Source: Marispirochaeta sp964554875
GTDB taxonomy: Bacteria; Spirochaetota; Spirochaetia; JC444; Marispirochaetaceae
Length of the DNA stretch: 64,000 nt
NCBI GenBank assembly: GCA_964554875.1
Contig: CAZKQJ010000024.1
Span: forward strand, 7,916 to 71,915
Direction: 5' to 3'
A model generated the notes under the pieces. The model had not been told where the DNA came from. It made no database searches and was given only the letters and a program-made list of their open reading frames with translations. Below, piece by piece: positions 1-8,382 of this stretch (its first letter is position 1; each line of letters starts with the position of its first letter). The translations under genes and the position numbers were made by a program.

Positions 1-1
1 G

Positions 2-61
2 GTTATCCACCTTCCGGATTTCATGGTTTTCGCCATCCCCAGGGCACTGGGAATGTTATAA
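2..61 (+). CDS. 3' end of an unidentified upstream gene (partial)
   Basis: An open frame enters from the left edge and stops with TAA 23 bases before the pdxA-like start. The 19 visible codons end in IPRALGML. A second frame is also open until about position 81, so the choice of frame is uncertain. The spacing would suit an upstream operon member; four-carbon acid sugar kinases often sit there, but nothing in the visible residues shows one. Confidence 0.3.
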   Translation, partial: VIHLPDFMVFAIPRALGML

Positions 62-84
62 CCGAACAACGAAGGAGTTAAAGA

Positions 85-1101
85 ATGTCTTCCGACAAGA
101 AAATCAGAATAGCTGTCACCCTCGGCGATGCCGCCGGCATAGGCCCGGAACTGACAGCCAGACTCCTGTCTGACCCAAGTGTCTTTGACGGGACAAGAAT
201 CGTCCTTATAGGAGACCAGCGGCAGTGGGAAGCGGGTATCTCCGTGGCCGGCGTGAAGGCGCCGGTCCCAAGAATCATAGAATCCCCGGAGCAGATCGAC
301 AGCACCTCAGGGGACTTCCTGCTGCTGGATTATCCGACCCTTGACCCTGCAACGGTGGAATACGGCAAGGTTGACGCCCGTGCGGGCAAAGCCGTGCTGG
401 ATACCCTGCTCTTTGCCATCAAGGTTATCCTGGAACAGAAACTCGACGGCTTCATTTTTGCTCCTTTGAATAAAGAGTCCATGCATACGGGAGGTTCGCC
501 CTACGGCAGTGAGCTCGAACTCTTCAAGGAGCATTTTCCTGATCATAAAGCCCTGGAGGAGATCAATATCCTGGATGAATCCTGGACCATGCGGGTAACA
601 TCCCACGTTGGAATCAGGGATGTCGCCTCCATGATAAGCAAGGATAATGTGCTCGCAGCAATCCGTTTTGTCGACGCGGCCATGCGTGCCTACGGCAAGG
701 AGAACCCCAGGCTCGCTGTGGCAGCCCTGAACCCCCACGGCGGCGAACACGGACTCTTCGGCGACGAAGAGGGACGGGCCATCGAACCTGCGGTACAGGC
801 GGCAAAGGCCGAAGGCATCAGTGCGGCGGGACCTTTCCCCTCCGACACGGTGTTTATCAAGCTCAGGGACGGTGTCTACAACGCGGTAATCGCCATGTAC
901 CACGACCAGTGCCAGATCGCCACCAAGCTTATGGGATTCCACCGGGGCGTCACCTACCACGCAGGCTTTCCGGTGCCCATTACCACCCCGGCCCACGGGA
1001 CCGCCTTCGATATCGCAGGTAAGGGAGTTGCCGACGTAGGAGCTACCCGGCATGCATTCAAGGTGGTTCGAAACATAACCCTCAACGCGCGCAAAGCCTG
1101 A
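85..1101 (+). CDS. PdxA-family 4-phosphate dehydrogenase (PdxA2-like)
   Basis: 338 residues, full length for the PdxA family of NAD-dependent oxidative decarboxylases acting on 4-phosphorylated hydroxy acids. The three metal-binding histidines fall in TSHVGIRDV (His174), NPHGGEHG (His218) and MYHDQCQ (His273), and GTAFDIAGKG follows near residue 305. The ATG has a good AAGGAG site nine bases upstream. The context of acid-sugar genes, with no pyridoxine genes, points to the PdxA2 branch (D-threonate or D-erythronate 4-phosphate dehydrogenase, giving dihydroxyacetone phosphate and CO2) rather than vitamin B6 synthesis. That choice is inferred from the neighbours. A four-carbon acid kinase would be the expected partner and may lie off the left edge. 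Confidence 0.85.
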   Translation: MSSDKKIRIAVTLGDAAGIGPELTARLLSDPSVFDGTRIVLIGDQRQWEAGISVAGVKAPVPRIIESPEQIDSTSGDFLLLDYPTLDPATVEYGKVDARAGKAVLDTLLFAIKVILEQKLDGFIFAPLNKESMHTGGSPYGSELELFKEHFPDHKALEEINILDESWTMRVTSHVGIRDVASMISKDNVLAAIRFVDAAMRAYGKENPRLAVAALNPHGGEHGLFGDEEGRAIEPAVQAAKAEGISAAGPFPSDTVFIKLRDGVYNAVIAMYHDQCQIATKLMGFHRGVTYHAGFPVPITTPAHGTAFDIAGKGVADVGATRHAFKVVRNITLNARKA

Positions 1102-1167
1102 GGGCAACAGACAACAAGAAAACAGCAGAACAAAGCAGTCTGCCGGTTCTCCTGACCCGAACGAAAA

Positions 1168-2292
1168 TCAGTCCCAGGGGAACCGGTAGTCCATCTTCCA
1201 GCGGTCCCGGAGCTCCTGCATCTGCTTTTGCAGCACCGGCGGAACGGGACAGCCCCTCTCCTTCCGGTAATTCCAGGCGATCCACTCCTTTTCTCCCGCA
1301 GTATAGATACGTTCCTCCCCCTCGGCCTTCTTGGAACTCCGGAGGTCCCGCATTATGGCTCCGGATATGCTTTTGAAGGTCTCCAGCCCCATGAAGAATT
1401 CGGTATTGACGGCGATAAAAAAATGGCCCAGGGGATAGGGAACACGCTGCCCCTCTTCGTCAATGCCGTTGAGGTCCCGCAGAAAGGAACCGCCCTGCAG
1501 GGCCGCCGACAAGACCTCCACCACCGTGGCGTAGCCGTAGCCCTTGTAACCTGCTCCCTCCTCTCCGAGACCTCCCAGGGGTGCCAGGGCAGCTCCGCCG
1601 GTGGTCAGATCCTTGAGTACCTGCTGTGTATCCGTCCGGGTCTTTCCGTCCCGACCGATCACCCAGCCCGGGGGAAGTTCCTTTCCGGCGCGGCCGTACA
1701 TCTCTATTTTGCCCCGCTGGGTTACGGAGGTGGCGCAGTCGAGAACAAAGGGAAAGTCCTCGTCCGTGGGAAAACCAATGGTGAGGGGATTGGTCCCCAA
1801 CATGTTCTCAACACCAAAGGTGGGGGCAATGGAAGGCCGGGCATTGGTTCCGGTTATTCCGATCATACCCGCCCGGCAGGCCATAAGAGCGTAGTAGCCG
1901 GCGATGCCGTAGTGGGTGGAGTTCCGTACAGCGGACATTCCCATTCCGTACCTGCCGGCCTTCTCTATGGCCATCTCCATCGCCTTTTTTGCCACCACGT
2001 GGCCCATTCCGTTATTTCCGTCCAGGACCGCGCTGGTTTCGGTCTCCTTGACCACGTCAATCCTGGTTAGCGGGTTCAGGATACCCTGGTCGATACGATC
2101 AATGTAAATCGGTTTAAGCCGCCCGATGCCGTGGGAGTCGATTCCCCGCTTGTCCGAGGTAATAAGAACATCCGCCACCACCTCCGCGTCTTTTTCCGGA
2201 ACACCGCTTTTAACAAGGCACTCCCGCATAAAACCTTCCAGCATATCAAAAGCGACCCATGAACAGTCAGCGTATTCGTCCTGGTATGCCAT
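1168..2292 (-). CDS. Ldh/YiaK-family NAD(P)H-dependent oxidoreductase
   Basis: 374 residues of the malate/L-lactate dehydrogenase-like family (Ldh_2), which also includes ureidoglycolate, sulfolactate and 2,3-diketo-L-gulonate dehydrogenases. Visible signatures are DSHGIGRL near residue 52 (the catalytic His region), GNNGMGH near 92, NSTHYGIAGYY near 124 and LGTNPLTIGFP near 165. It is cytosolic and has its own transcription unit, convergent with the pdxA-like gene and divergent from the next operon. The sugar-acid surroundings suggest a 2-keto or 2-hydroxy sugar acid as substrate. The family alone does not fix the substrate. Confidence 0.85.
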   Translation of the reverse strand: MAYQDEYADCSWVAFDMLEGFMRECLVKSGVPEKDAEVVADVLITSDKRGIDSHGIGRLKPIYIDRIDQGILNPLTRIDVVKETETSAVLDGNNGMGHVVAKKAMEMAIEKAGRYGMGMSAVRNSTHYGIAGYYALMACRAGMIGITGTNARPSIAPTFGVENMLGTNPLTIGFPTDEDFPFVLDCATSVTQRGKIEMYGRAGKELPPGWVIGRDGKTRTDTQQVLKDLTTGGAALAPLGGLGEEGAGYKGYGYATVVEVLSAALQGGSFLRDLNGIDEEGQRVPYPLGHFFIAVNTEFFMGLETFKSISGAIMRDLRSSKKAEGEERIYTAGEKEWIAWNYRKERGCPVPPVLQKQMQELRDRWKMDYRFPWD

Positions 2293-2417
2293 CGCTCCCC
2301 CCTGTCAGAATGATTGCATTATTCTACTTAAAGATACCCCAGGAGCGTCAGAATAATCAAACGGCAGTTTACACAAGCAGAGACCTGGAACCGGCATCAT
2401 TTCTGGCAACAATTTCA

Positions 2418-2466
2418 TTGACATGATGCATGTTTCGCCCTAAGATTAGTTTTCATAGTATACAAT
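2418..2466 (+). promoter_or_regulatory. Sigma-70-like promoter with GTATAC operator
   Basis: TTGACA (2418-2423), a 17-base spacer and TAAGAT (2441-2446) form a good promoter for the UroD-like operon. AGTATACAAT (2457-2466) lies at the expected transcription start, where a bound repressor would block initiation. The same GTATACAAT core occurs upstream of the aldehyde oxidoreductase operon, and related sites precede TRAP transporter 3. Confidence 0.6.
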
Positions 2467-2491
2467 CATGAAAAATGATGAGGAGTCCGCC

Positions 2492-3577
2492 ATGTGCGCT
2501 TTCCCCTTCGGAAACGATCCGGCAAAGATTGAAGGCTACAGAAAGTTCTGGAACCGCAGCCCGGCAACGCGGCCCCTCGTGGGATTCTCCTACAAAAGCT
2601 GGTTTCCCCTGGATGAATTCTCCGCCAGCTCGGGATGGAAACAGGACAGCATACTCAGTCCCCGGATGGTACGCCCCCGGGAGTTCATGGATGATCAGGA
2701 ACGACTCCTGAGGGAAGGCGAGGAAATCGACGACGATATTCTGCGCGGGGCTTCCCCCTCCCAGGCGATATTCTGGGGATGCGGTACCCTGGGGAGTACA
2801 ATGCACATAATGCCGGGAAATATAGTCGCCATGGACCGCTCTCTGGACTGGGAACAGGTAAGCGACGTCTCCCTCGACGCCCACCGGGGCAGCCCCTGGT
2901 TCAACACCTACATTGAGTTCATCGACGAACTGGTACAGCGTTCCCGCGGACGCTTTCCAGTCTCCCACGGCACCCTGGTGGGGCCCCTCGATTACGCCGT
3001 CTCCCTGCGGGGACACGAGCAGACCGCGGTGGATCTGATGCTGGATCCGGAAAAGGCCCTGGACCTGCTCCTCAGGCTGGCGGACTTCTTTGTTCAGATT
3101 ACCCAGGAGGCCTGGAACCGGATACCCCTGTTTCACGGAGGCTACTATGACGCCCAGTATCAGCTCTGGGCCCCCGGCTCCATCGTCCGTCTCCAGGAGG
3201 ACGCTGTGGCGGTCATATCCCCGGATCTCTACAGAAAGGACCTGAGCCAGGTAGACCGCCGGGTAGCCAGCCAATTCGAAAACTGCTTTATGCACCTCCA
3301 TGCCACATCCATGTTTCTGCTGGACCAGCTTCTGGAGATCGAAGAGATCCGCGCCTTCGAAATCAACAACGATGTGGGTGGTCCTCCCCTGCAGGAGATG
3401 ATCCCCTACTTTCAGATGGTGCAGAAAGCAGGACGCCCTCTGTTAATCCGAGGCTCCTTTACCGAAGACGAGCTCAAACTTCTCATGGATTCCCTCGATT
3501 CAGCGGGACTCTATCTGTACATAATGGTAGCCGACGGCGAGGAGATTTCCCGCCTGAAACCCATCGTCGGCATGTAA
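2492..3577 (+). CDS. Uroporphyrinogen decarboxylase-like (UroD/MtaA superfamily) protein
   Basis: About 361 residues. The fold pattern resembles the UroD/methyltransferase superfamily: HGTLVGPLDYA in the first half, a histidine-bearing FMHLHATS, and the terminal LLIRGSF segment of a TIM barrel. It does not look like a heme-pathway HemE. Members of this group in sugar-acid clusters are uncharacterised, and no substrate can be assigned. I start it at ATG 2492 because GAGGAG lies six bases upstream; the ATG at 2468 is only about 15 bases from the predicted transcription start and has no ribosome site. It is the first gene of an operon with the enolase-superfamily gene, 12 bases away. Confidence 0.65.
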   Translation: MCAFPFGNDPAKIEGYRKFWNRSPATRPLVGFSYKSWFPLDEFSASSGWKQDSILSPRMVRPREFMDDQERLLREGEEIDDDILRGASPSQAIFWGCGTLGSTMHIMPGNIVAMDRSLDWEQVSDVSLDAHRGSPWFNTYIEFIDELVQRSRGRFPVSHGTLVGPLDYAVSLRGHEQTAVDLMLDPEKALDLLLRLADFFVQITQEAWNRIPLFHGGYYDAQYQLWAPGSIVRLQEDAVAVISPDLYRKDLSQVDRRVASQFENCFMHLHATSMFLLDQLLEIEEIRAFEINNDVGGPPLQEMIPYFQMVQKAGRPLLIRGSFTEDELKLLMDSLDSAGLYLYIMVADGEEISRLKPIVGM

Positions 3578-3589
3578 ACAGGAGCAGCA

Positions 3590-4759
3590 ATGAAGATACG
3601 CGATATCCGCACCCATCTGTTGAAGGCCCCCCTGGGGGACAAGCGTTTTTACTCTTCCCAGGCGGCCTTTCCCGCCCGGACCAGCCTTCTGGTGGAGATT
3701 ACAACCGAGGACGGCCGGGTCGGCTGGGGAGAAGGAGGCCAATGGGGTCCCACGGAACCCCCCGCCGCCGTGGTGGAACAGATATTCAAACCCATGCTCA
3801 TCGGCCGTTCCGTTCACGAGGTTACCCGGATATGGGAGGAGCTCTACGGCCATACCCGGGATTTTGCCCGCAGGGGACCCTACCTGGAAGCACAGAGCGC
3901 CATAGACATAGCCCTCTGGGACCTGAAGGGTCAGGACCTGGGGGTACCCATCCACTCCCTCTTCGGCGGGTCCTTCCGTGATTCGGTGCCCGCCTACGCC
4001 ACGGGCTGCTACTACCGGGGTGCGGACGTCCATGACGAAGCAGCGGTACTGGAGGCCCTTAAAAATGAGGCGGCCTCTTACGTGGACGCCGGTTTTTCCA
4101 TTCTGAAGATCAAGACCGGCCTGTGGCCCCTGGCAAAGGACGCCAAACGCATCGCCGCCGTCCGGGAAGCCGTGGGACCGGATATTGCCCTGCTCTCCGA
4201 CGCCAACCACGCCTACCGGGCCTCCGACGCCCTCCGGGTGGGCAGAATACTGGAAGACTACGGTTACCTTATGTTCGAGGAACCGGTACCCCCGGAGGAC
4301 CTGGACGGGTACCGTCGTCTCCGTTCCTCCCTTAATATCGCCATTGCGGGGGGGGAGTGCGAATACACACGCTGGGGCTTCCGTGACCTGATCGTCGGCG
4401 GGACCCTGGATATCGTACAGCCGGACATCTCCGTGGCTGGAGGGCTTTCGGAATTTGCCAAGATCCTCGCCCTGGCCACCGCCTACAACCTGATGGTGCT
4501 TCCCCACGTGTGGGGCTCGGGAATCGCCCTGGCTGCATCGCTCCATGCTCTGGCGATCATCCCTGAATCTCCCTACCGGGCCTTCCCGATTCCCTTCGAA
4601 ACCGAACCTATTGTCGAATTCGACCGGAATCCCAATCCCCTGCGGGACGACCTGATTATCACACCCTTCAGCCTGGAAAAGGGCAGGCTGCCGATTCCGC
4701 AGAAACCGGGCCTGGGAGTCGAGGTAAACCGGGAAGTACTGAAGAAGTACACAAGCTGA
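3590..4759 (+). CDS. Mandelate racemase/muconate lactonizing family enzyme, galactarolactone cycloisomerase-like
   Basis: 389 residues of the enolase superfamily. An N-terminal capping domain is followed by a TIM barrel. KIKTG (Lys173 and Lys175) gives the KxK base, and SDANHAY (Asp204), EEPV (about 230) and GGECEYTR (Glu256) supply the Mg2+ ligands. PHVWGSG (His306) is the other acid/base. The motif set and C-terminus (VEFDRNPNP) resemble D-galactarolactone cycloisomerase, which opens galactaro-1,4-lactone to 3-deoxy-2-keto-hexarate. Related acid-sugar dehydratases cannot be excluded. It is second in the operon, followed 43 bases later by the VOC gene. Confidence 0.8.
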   Translation: MKIRDIRTHLLKAPLGDKRFYSSQAAFPARTSLLVEITTEDGRVGWGEGGQWGPTEPPAAVVEQIFKPMLIGRSVHEVTRIWEELYGHTRDFARRGPYLEAQSAIDIALWDLKGQDLGVPIHSLFGGSFRDSVPAYATGCYYRGADVHDEAAVLEALKNEAASYVDAGFSILKIKTGLWPLAKDAKRIAAVREAVGPDIALLSDANHAYRASDALRVGRILEDYGYLMFEEPVPPEDLDGYRRLRSSLNIAIAGGECEYTRWGFRDLIVGGTLDIVQPDISVAGGLSEFAKILALATAYNLMVLPHVWGSGIALAASLHALAIIPESPYRAFPIPFETEPIVEFDRNPNPLRDDLIITPFSLEKGRLPIPQKPGLGVEVNREVLKKYTS

Positions 4760-4802
4760 CCGCAAGGTCGATTGTCAATAATTTCTTAACAGGAGTCTGT
4801 TT

Positions 4803-5231
4803 ATGTTTACCAAACTTGAACATGTCGCTTTAAGCGTAAAGGACATTGAACGTTCAATCGAGTTTTACCGGGATGTAATCGGGTTCGAGGTAAAAATGCG
4901 GCTCGAGCCGGACCCCAAGCTTCCCCAGGAAAAGGTTGTAGCCCTCAAGGGTGCCGCGCCCCGGATTGCCCATTTGTACCTGGGAGGATTCATGCTGGAA
5001 CTTTTTCAGTATCTGAATCCGGTGGGACGTCCCATCCCCGAGGATTTTACCCAGGCGGACAACGGATTTACCCATATCTCCCTCACCTCCACCGACACCC
5101 GGGCGGACTACAAGTATCTGGTGGAAAAGGGGGTAGAGTTTCTCAGCGAACCGACGGAATTCCGACCCGGTGTCTGGATCTGCTTTTTCAAAGGACCGGA
5201 CGGAGAAATCGTGGAGGTCCGGCAGACATGA
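4803..5231 (+). CDS. VOC-superfamily (glyoxalase-like) metalloprotein
   Basis: 142 residues, one vicinal-oxygen-chelate module pair. Likely metal ligands are His7 (LEHVALSV), the Glu of LELFQY near residue 66, the His of FTHISLT near 91 and a Glu in the C-terminal GEIVEVRQT. The family covers lactoylglutathione lyase, epimerases and dioxygenases. Being in an acid-sugar operon, it could be an isomerase or epimerase of a keto-sugar intermediate; that is inference. Its stop overlaps the next start by four bases (ATGA), so the two are translationally coupled. Confidence 0.75.
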   Translation: MFTKLEHVALSVKDIERSIEFYRDVIGFEVKMRLEPDPKLPQEKVVALKGAAPRIAHLYLGGFMLELFQYLNPVGRPIPEDFTQADNGFTHISLTSTDTRADYKYLVEKGVEFLSEPTEFRPGVWICFFKGPDGEIVEVRQT

Positions 5232-6034
5232 AGCTCGGACTTGAAGGCTCCCGGGCCGTAGTTACCGGCGCGGGAGGAGCCATCGGCGGCAGCATTGCCG
5301 AGCTCCTGGTCAACGAGGGAGCCATGGTCGCGATATGGGATATCTCCGCGGAAAAGGCCGGGGAGGAGGCAAAAAACCTGGGAACCGACAAGGCTTTTCC
5401 CGTAACCTGCGATGTAACCAACCAGGCCTCCATCAAGGTAGCCATGGAAAAGTCCGTCTCCCAGCTGGGAGGCCTCGATATCCTGGTCAACTGTGCCGGC
5501 GGAAGCCACCCGACTACGACGACCTCCGATGATCTTCCGTTTTTCGACATCCTCCCCGACGATATGCGCAGGATCATGGACCTGAACTACCTGTCGGCGG
5601 TAATGACATCCCAGGAGGCTGGACGGATATTCGCAAAACAGAAGAAGGGAGCGATACTGAACATCTCCTCCATTGCGGGCATTCTTCCCGTGACCAGGGG
5701 AATCAGCTACTCCAACGGTAAGGCGGCGACCAACAGCCTGACCAAGTGGCTGGCGGTACACATGGCCACCAACTACTCCCCGGATATCCGGGTAAACGCC
5801 GTGGCGCCGGGCTTTCTGCTGACCGAGCAGAACCGCTTTCTGCTCTTCGACGAAAAGACCGGTGAACCCTCGGAACGGGGCAAAACCGTCATGTCCCAGG
5901 TTCCCATGAGGCGCTACGGCACCCCCGGAGAGATCGCCGCCATGGCGGTGTTCCTCGTATCGGAACCGGCGAGCTTTATTACCGGTTCGGTTGTCCCCGT
6001 GGACGGAGGGCTCACCTCTTTCCTGGGTGTATAG
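5228..6034 (+). CDS. SDR oxidoreductase, mannonate oxidoreductase (UxuB/YjmF)-like
   Basis: 268-residue short-chain dehydrogenase. TGAGGAIGGSIA near residue 13 is the NAD(P) glycine motif, followed by NCAGG, a serine in ISSIAG and YSNGKAA carrying the Tyr-x3-Lys pair. The C-terminal features LTEQNRFLLFDE and VVPVDGGLTSFLGV match the mannonate oxidoreductase type of SDR that interconverts fructuronate and mannonate in hexuronate breakdown. This fits the hexarate/hexuronate context, but the exact substrate is inferred. It is the last gene of the operon and is followed by a strong terminator. Confidence 0.8.
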   Translation: MKLGLEGSRAVVTGAGGAIGGSIAELLVNEGAMVAIWDISAEKAGEEAKNLGTDKAFPVTCDVTNQASIKVAMEKSVSQLGGLDILVNCAGGSHPTTTTSDDLPFFDILPDDMRRIMDLNYLSAVMTSQEAGRIFAKQKKGAILNISSIAGILPVTRGISYSNGKAATNSLTKWLAVHMATNYSPDIRVNAVAPGFLLTEQNRFLLFDEKTGEPSERGKTVMSQVPMRRYGTPGEIAAMAVFLVSEPASFITGSVVPVDGGLTSFLGV

Positions 6035-6054
6035 AATAGGGATAAATCTGAAAA

Positions 6055-6085
6055 AGGGCTGCCATCTTTATGGCAGCCCTTTTTA
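6055..6085. terminator. Bidirectional rho-independent terminator
   Basis: A perfect 10-bp stem (AGGGCTGCCA with TGGCAGCCCT) and 6-base loop, with a T run on the right and an A run on the left. It can end both the rightward SDR operon and the leftward dehydrogenase gene. Confidence 0.9.
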
Positions 6086-6114
6086 TTTGACGGCTTGTTT
6101 AAGACTGTGTTCTT

Positions 6115-7089
6115 TTACTTCTTGATGGCTGCCTTGTTTACCACACTCGCCGGAATCTCTCCCATCAGTACCTGGGCGGCAGCGCGGGCTGCCTTCTGCT
6201 GGAGGTCCGCCTGGGCCTCCTCGGAATAAAAGCCCTTGTGGTCGGAGAGAACCACGTTATCCATGGACTTCAGGGGATAGTCCGCCGGTGCCGGCTCTTG
6301 CTCGTGAACGTCGATGCCCGCCCAGGCGATCCTGCCGGTCTTGAGGGCATCCACCAGGGCCGCGGTATCCACCAGGCCGCCCCGGGATGTGTTAACCAGG
6401 ATTGCTGTGGGTTTCATTTTGGCGAATGCCTCGGCATTAAAAAGATGCTTTGTCTTGTCGTTCAGGGGGGCGTGGATGGAAACATAGTCCGATTCCTTCA
6501 GCAGAGTGTCGAAATCAACCTTTCGGCCGCCGGCCTTTTTAATCTCATCCCCGTCAACAAAGGGATCATAAATAAGGACCTCTCCCAGATTGAAACCCTT
6601 CAGCTTTCGGTGCAGGGCACGGGGAATGTGACCGTAGCCTACAAGGCCGAATTTGCGCCCCGCGATGCGGTAGATGGGAGTCGGACCGGCGGTGTCCCAT
6701 TCGCCCTTGCGTACCGAGGCGTCCCGAAAGCGGATCTGCCGGGCACAGGCCATAAAGAGCGCCAGGGCCTGGTCGGAGACCTCTTCCATGCAGTAGTCGG
6801 GAACATTGCAGATCAGGATGCCTTTCTCCGTTGCGGCAGCGGCATCGATGCTGTCGTAACCAACTCCGTAGCGGGCGATAACCCTGCACTTTTCAAATTT
6901 TTCCAGGAGCTCAGCGCCCAGGGGAGCCAGGTTTACAACAATGGCATCGGCATCTTTGCACTCAGCGATGATCTGGTCATTACCAGGATTCACATTGGTT
7001 ATTTCAACAACCTCGGCCCCGGCCTTTTTGAACTCCTCCCTCTCGAGGGCATGGCTAGCATAGCGGTCGTCGATTATTACTGCCTTCAT
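6115..7089 (-). CDS. D-isomer-specific 2-hydroxyacid dehydrogenase (CtBP/SerA-like)
   Basis: 324 residues, normal for the family. The NAD-binding motif is GLVGYGHIPRAL near residue 150. The catalytic triad is Arg in NTSRGGLVDT, Glu in DVHEQEPAP and His in VVLSDHKGFYSE. Such enzymes reduce 2-keto acids or oxidise D-2-hydroxy acids in the cytosol. The gene is divergent from TRAP transporter 1, with which it shares a 189-base control region, and probably acts on the imported acid or a derived keto acid. The substrate is not readable from the sequence. Confidence 0.88.
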   Translation of the reverse strand: MKAVIIDDRYASHALEREEFKKAGAEVVEITNVNPGNDQIIAECKDADAIVVNLAPLGAELLEKFEKCRVIARYGVGYDSIDAAAATEKGILICNVPDYCMEEVSDQALALFMACARQIRFRDASVRKGEWDTAGPTPIYRIAGRKFGLVGYGHIPRALHRKLKGFNLGEVLIYDPFVDGDEIKKAGGRKVDFDTLLKESDYVSIHAPLNDKTKHLFNAEAFAKMKPTAILVNTSRGGLVDTAALVDALKTGRIAWAGIDVHEQEPAPADYPLKSMDNVVLSDHKGFYSEEAQADLQQKAARAAAQVLMGEIPASVVNKAAIKK

Positions 7090-7193
7090 AACAACTCCTT
7101 ATCTTTCCAGGTACCAGTTTACGAGCTTCACGCTTTTATTATCATCTTTAGTTAAATAAGTAGCGATAGTCAAGGACAGTATAGCACAAAATG

Positions 7194-7251
7194 GTATACG
7201 AAAAAAGGATTTTCCTTGACCTGAGTAAAGGACTATGAGAAAATTGTACAA
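7194..7251 (+). promoter_or_regulatory. Control region of TRAP transporter 1
   Basis: GTATAC (7194-7199) lies upstream of a possible promoter, TTGACC (7216-7221) with 17 bases to GAAAAT (7239-7244), and a small palindrome TTGTACAA (7244-7251) overlaps the -10. The -10 is weak, so the promoter call is tentative. The palindromes are candidate sites for one of the GntR regulators. Confidence 0.4.
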
Positions 7252-7278
7252 ACATATCTGTATGACTAGGAGGTCAAA

Positions 7279-8286
7279 ATGAGAAAGATTCTACTTGCAC
7301 TGCTTATCGTTATGTTGGCGATGGGCACACTGGTTGCTGAAGGTCAAAAGGAGGCCGGCGGCAAGGCAGCACCTGTTACCCTCAAATTCGCCCATGTGTA
7401 CGAAACCAGCGAAGCGTTCCATGAATACGCCCTGTGGGCAGCCGACGAGATTGCAAAGCGTACTGACGGACGCTACAAGATCGAAGTATTCCCCGCATCC
7501 TCCCTTGGTAAGGAATCGGACATCGTTGAAGGTTTGAGCCTCGGCACCGTTGATATCGTATACGCCGGCGGCGGTTTTCTTGCCGGTACCTACGGCCCCC
7601 TCGGACTGACCGAAGCGGCCTTTGTATTCAAGAACTTCGACCACTGGAAGAACTTTGCCGACAGTGATTTCTTCAATGAACTCTCAGAAGGCTACGCAGA
7701 CGCTTCCGGCGGCCACCAGGCTCTGGCGGTAACCTACTACGGCGCCCGCTGTGTTACTTCGAACAAGCCCATTAACACCCCCGCGGACATGAGAAACCTG
7801 AAAATTCGTGTTCCCAACGCACCTGTTTACCTTCTGTTCACCGAAGCAGTCGGCGCCAACGCAGCCCCCATTGCCTTTGCCGAGGTTTACCTGGCACTGC
7901 AGCAGGGTGTTGTCGATGCCCAGGAGAACCCGCTTCCAACGATCCAGGCGAAGAAGTTCTACGAGGTCCAGGACTACATCAATCTGACCAAGCACATGAC
8001 CAACAACCTCTTCACCATCGTAAGCTCCATGACCTGGAACAAGCTCAGCAATGCCGACAAGGAGATTTTTGACGATGTCCTGAAAGAAGCTGCTGCGAAG
8101 GCTTCCAATGCCATCGACAAGGCAGAAAGAGACCTGATCCCCTGGTTCGAACAGCAGGGCGTAACCGTCAACCAGAACGTCGACCGGGAAGCCTTTATCA
8201 AGGCTGTAGCTCCCCACCTGACCAGCGGCAACAAGATGACCTGGACTGTTGAACATTACAACAAGATGCAGGCCCTCGCTGATTAA
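7279..8286 (+). CDS. TRAP transporter 1, substrate-binding protein (DctP family)
   Basis: 335 residues with an N-terminal signal peptide (hydrophobic stretch to about residue 20, then AEGQKEAGG), so a periplasmic binding protein. The DctP signature includes LKIRVPNAP, whose Arg binds the carboxylate of the ligand, and QQGVVDAQENP with the conserved Asn. The ATG has AGGAGG seven bases upstream. It heads the dctPQM operon and is followed by a hairpin before dctQ. The neighbours suggest a sugar acid or related carboxylate as ligand; this is inference. Confidence 0.92.
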   Translation: MRKILLALLIVMLAMGTLVAEGQKEAGGKAAPVTLKFAHVYETSEAFHEYALWAADEIAKRTDGRYKIEVFPASSLGKESDIVEGLSLGTVDIVYAGGGFLAGTYGPLGLTEAAFVFKNFDHWKNFADSDFFNELSEGYADASGGHQALAVTYYGARCVTSNKPINTPADMRNLKIRVPNAPVYLLFTEAVGANAAPIAFAEVYLALQQGVVDAQENPLPTIQAKKFYEVQDYINLTKHMTNNLFTIVSSMTWNKLSNADKEIFDDVLKEAAAKASNAIDKAERDLIPWFEQQGVTVNQNVDREAFIKAVAPHLTSGNKMTWTVEHYNKMQALAD

Positions 8287-8328
8287 TACCTTTCGCTGAT
8301 TGGTAACTTTTGCTATACTTTTCATACT

Positions 8329-8357
8329 CGCGGGGAACATGTGTTCCCCGCGTTTTC
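8329..8357 (+). terminator. Hairpin between dctP and dctQ (attenuator-like)
   Basis: Arms CGCGGGGAACA (8329-8339) and TGTTCCCCGCG (8342-8352) are followed by TTTTC. Probably a partial terminator or 3'-end stabiliser that keeps binding protein in excess over permease. The other two TRAP operons have equivalent hairpins at the same place. Confidence 0.75.
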
Positions 8358-8382
8358 TATTGATTGCTTAAGGAGTTGCACT

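Noticed and set aside
307..1107. Long open frame on the strand opposite the pdxA-like gene
   Set aside because: Shadow of the GC-rich pdxA-like gene: no ribosome site, no recognisable domain. The same holds for long antisense frames over the TRAP, CoA-transferase and FGGY-kinase genes.
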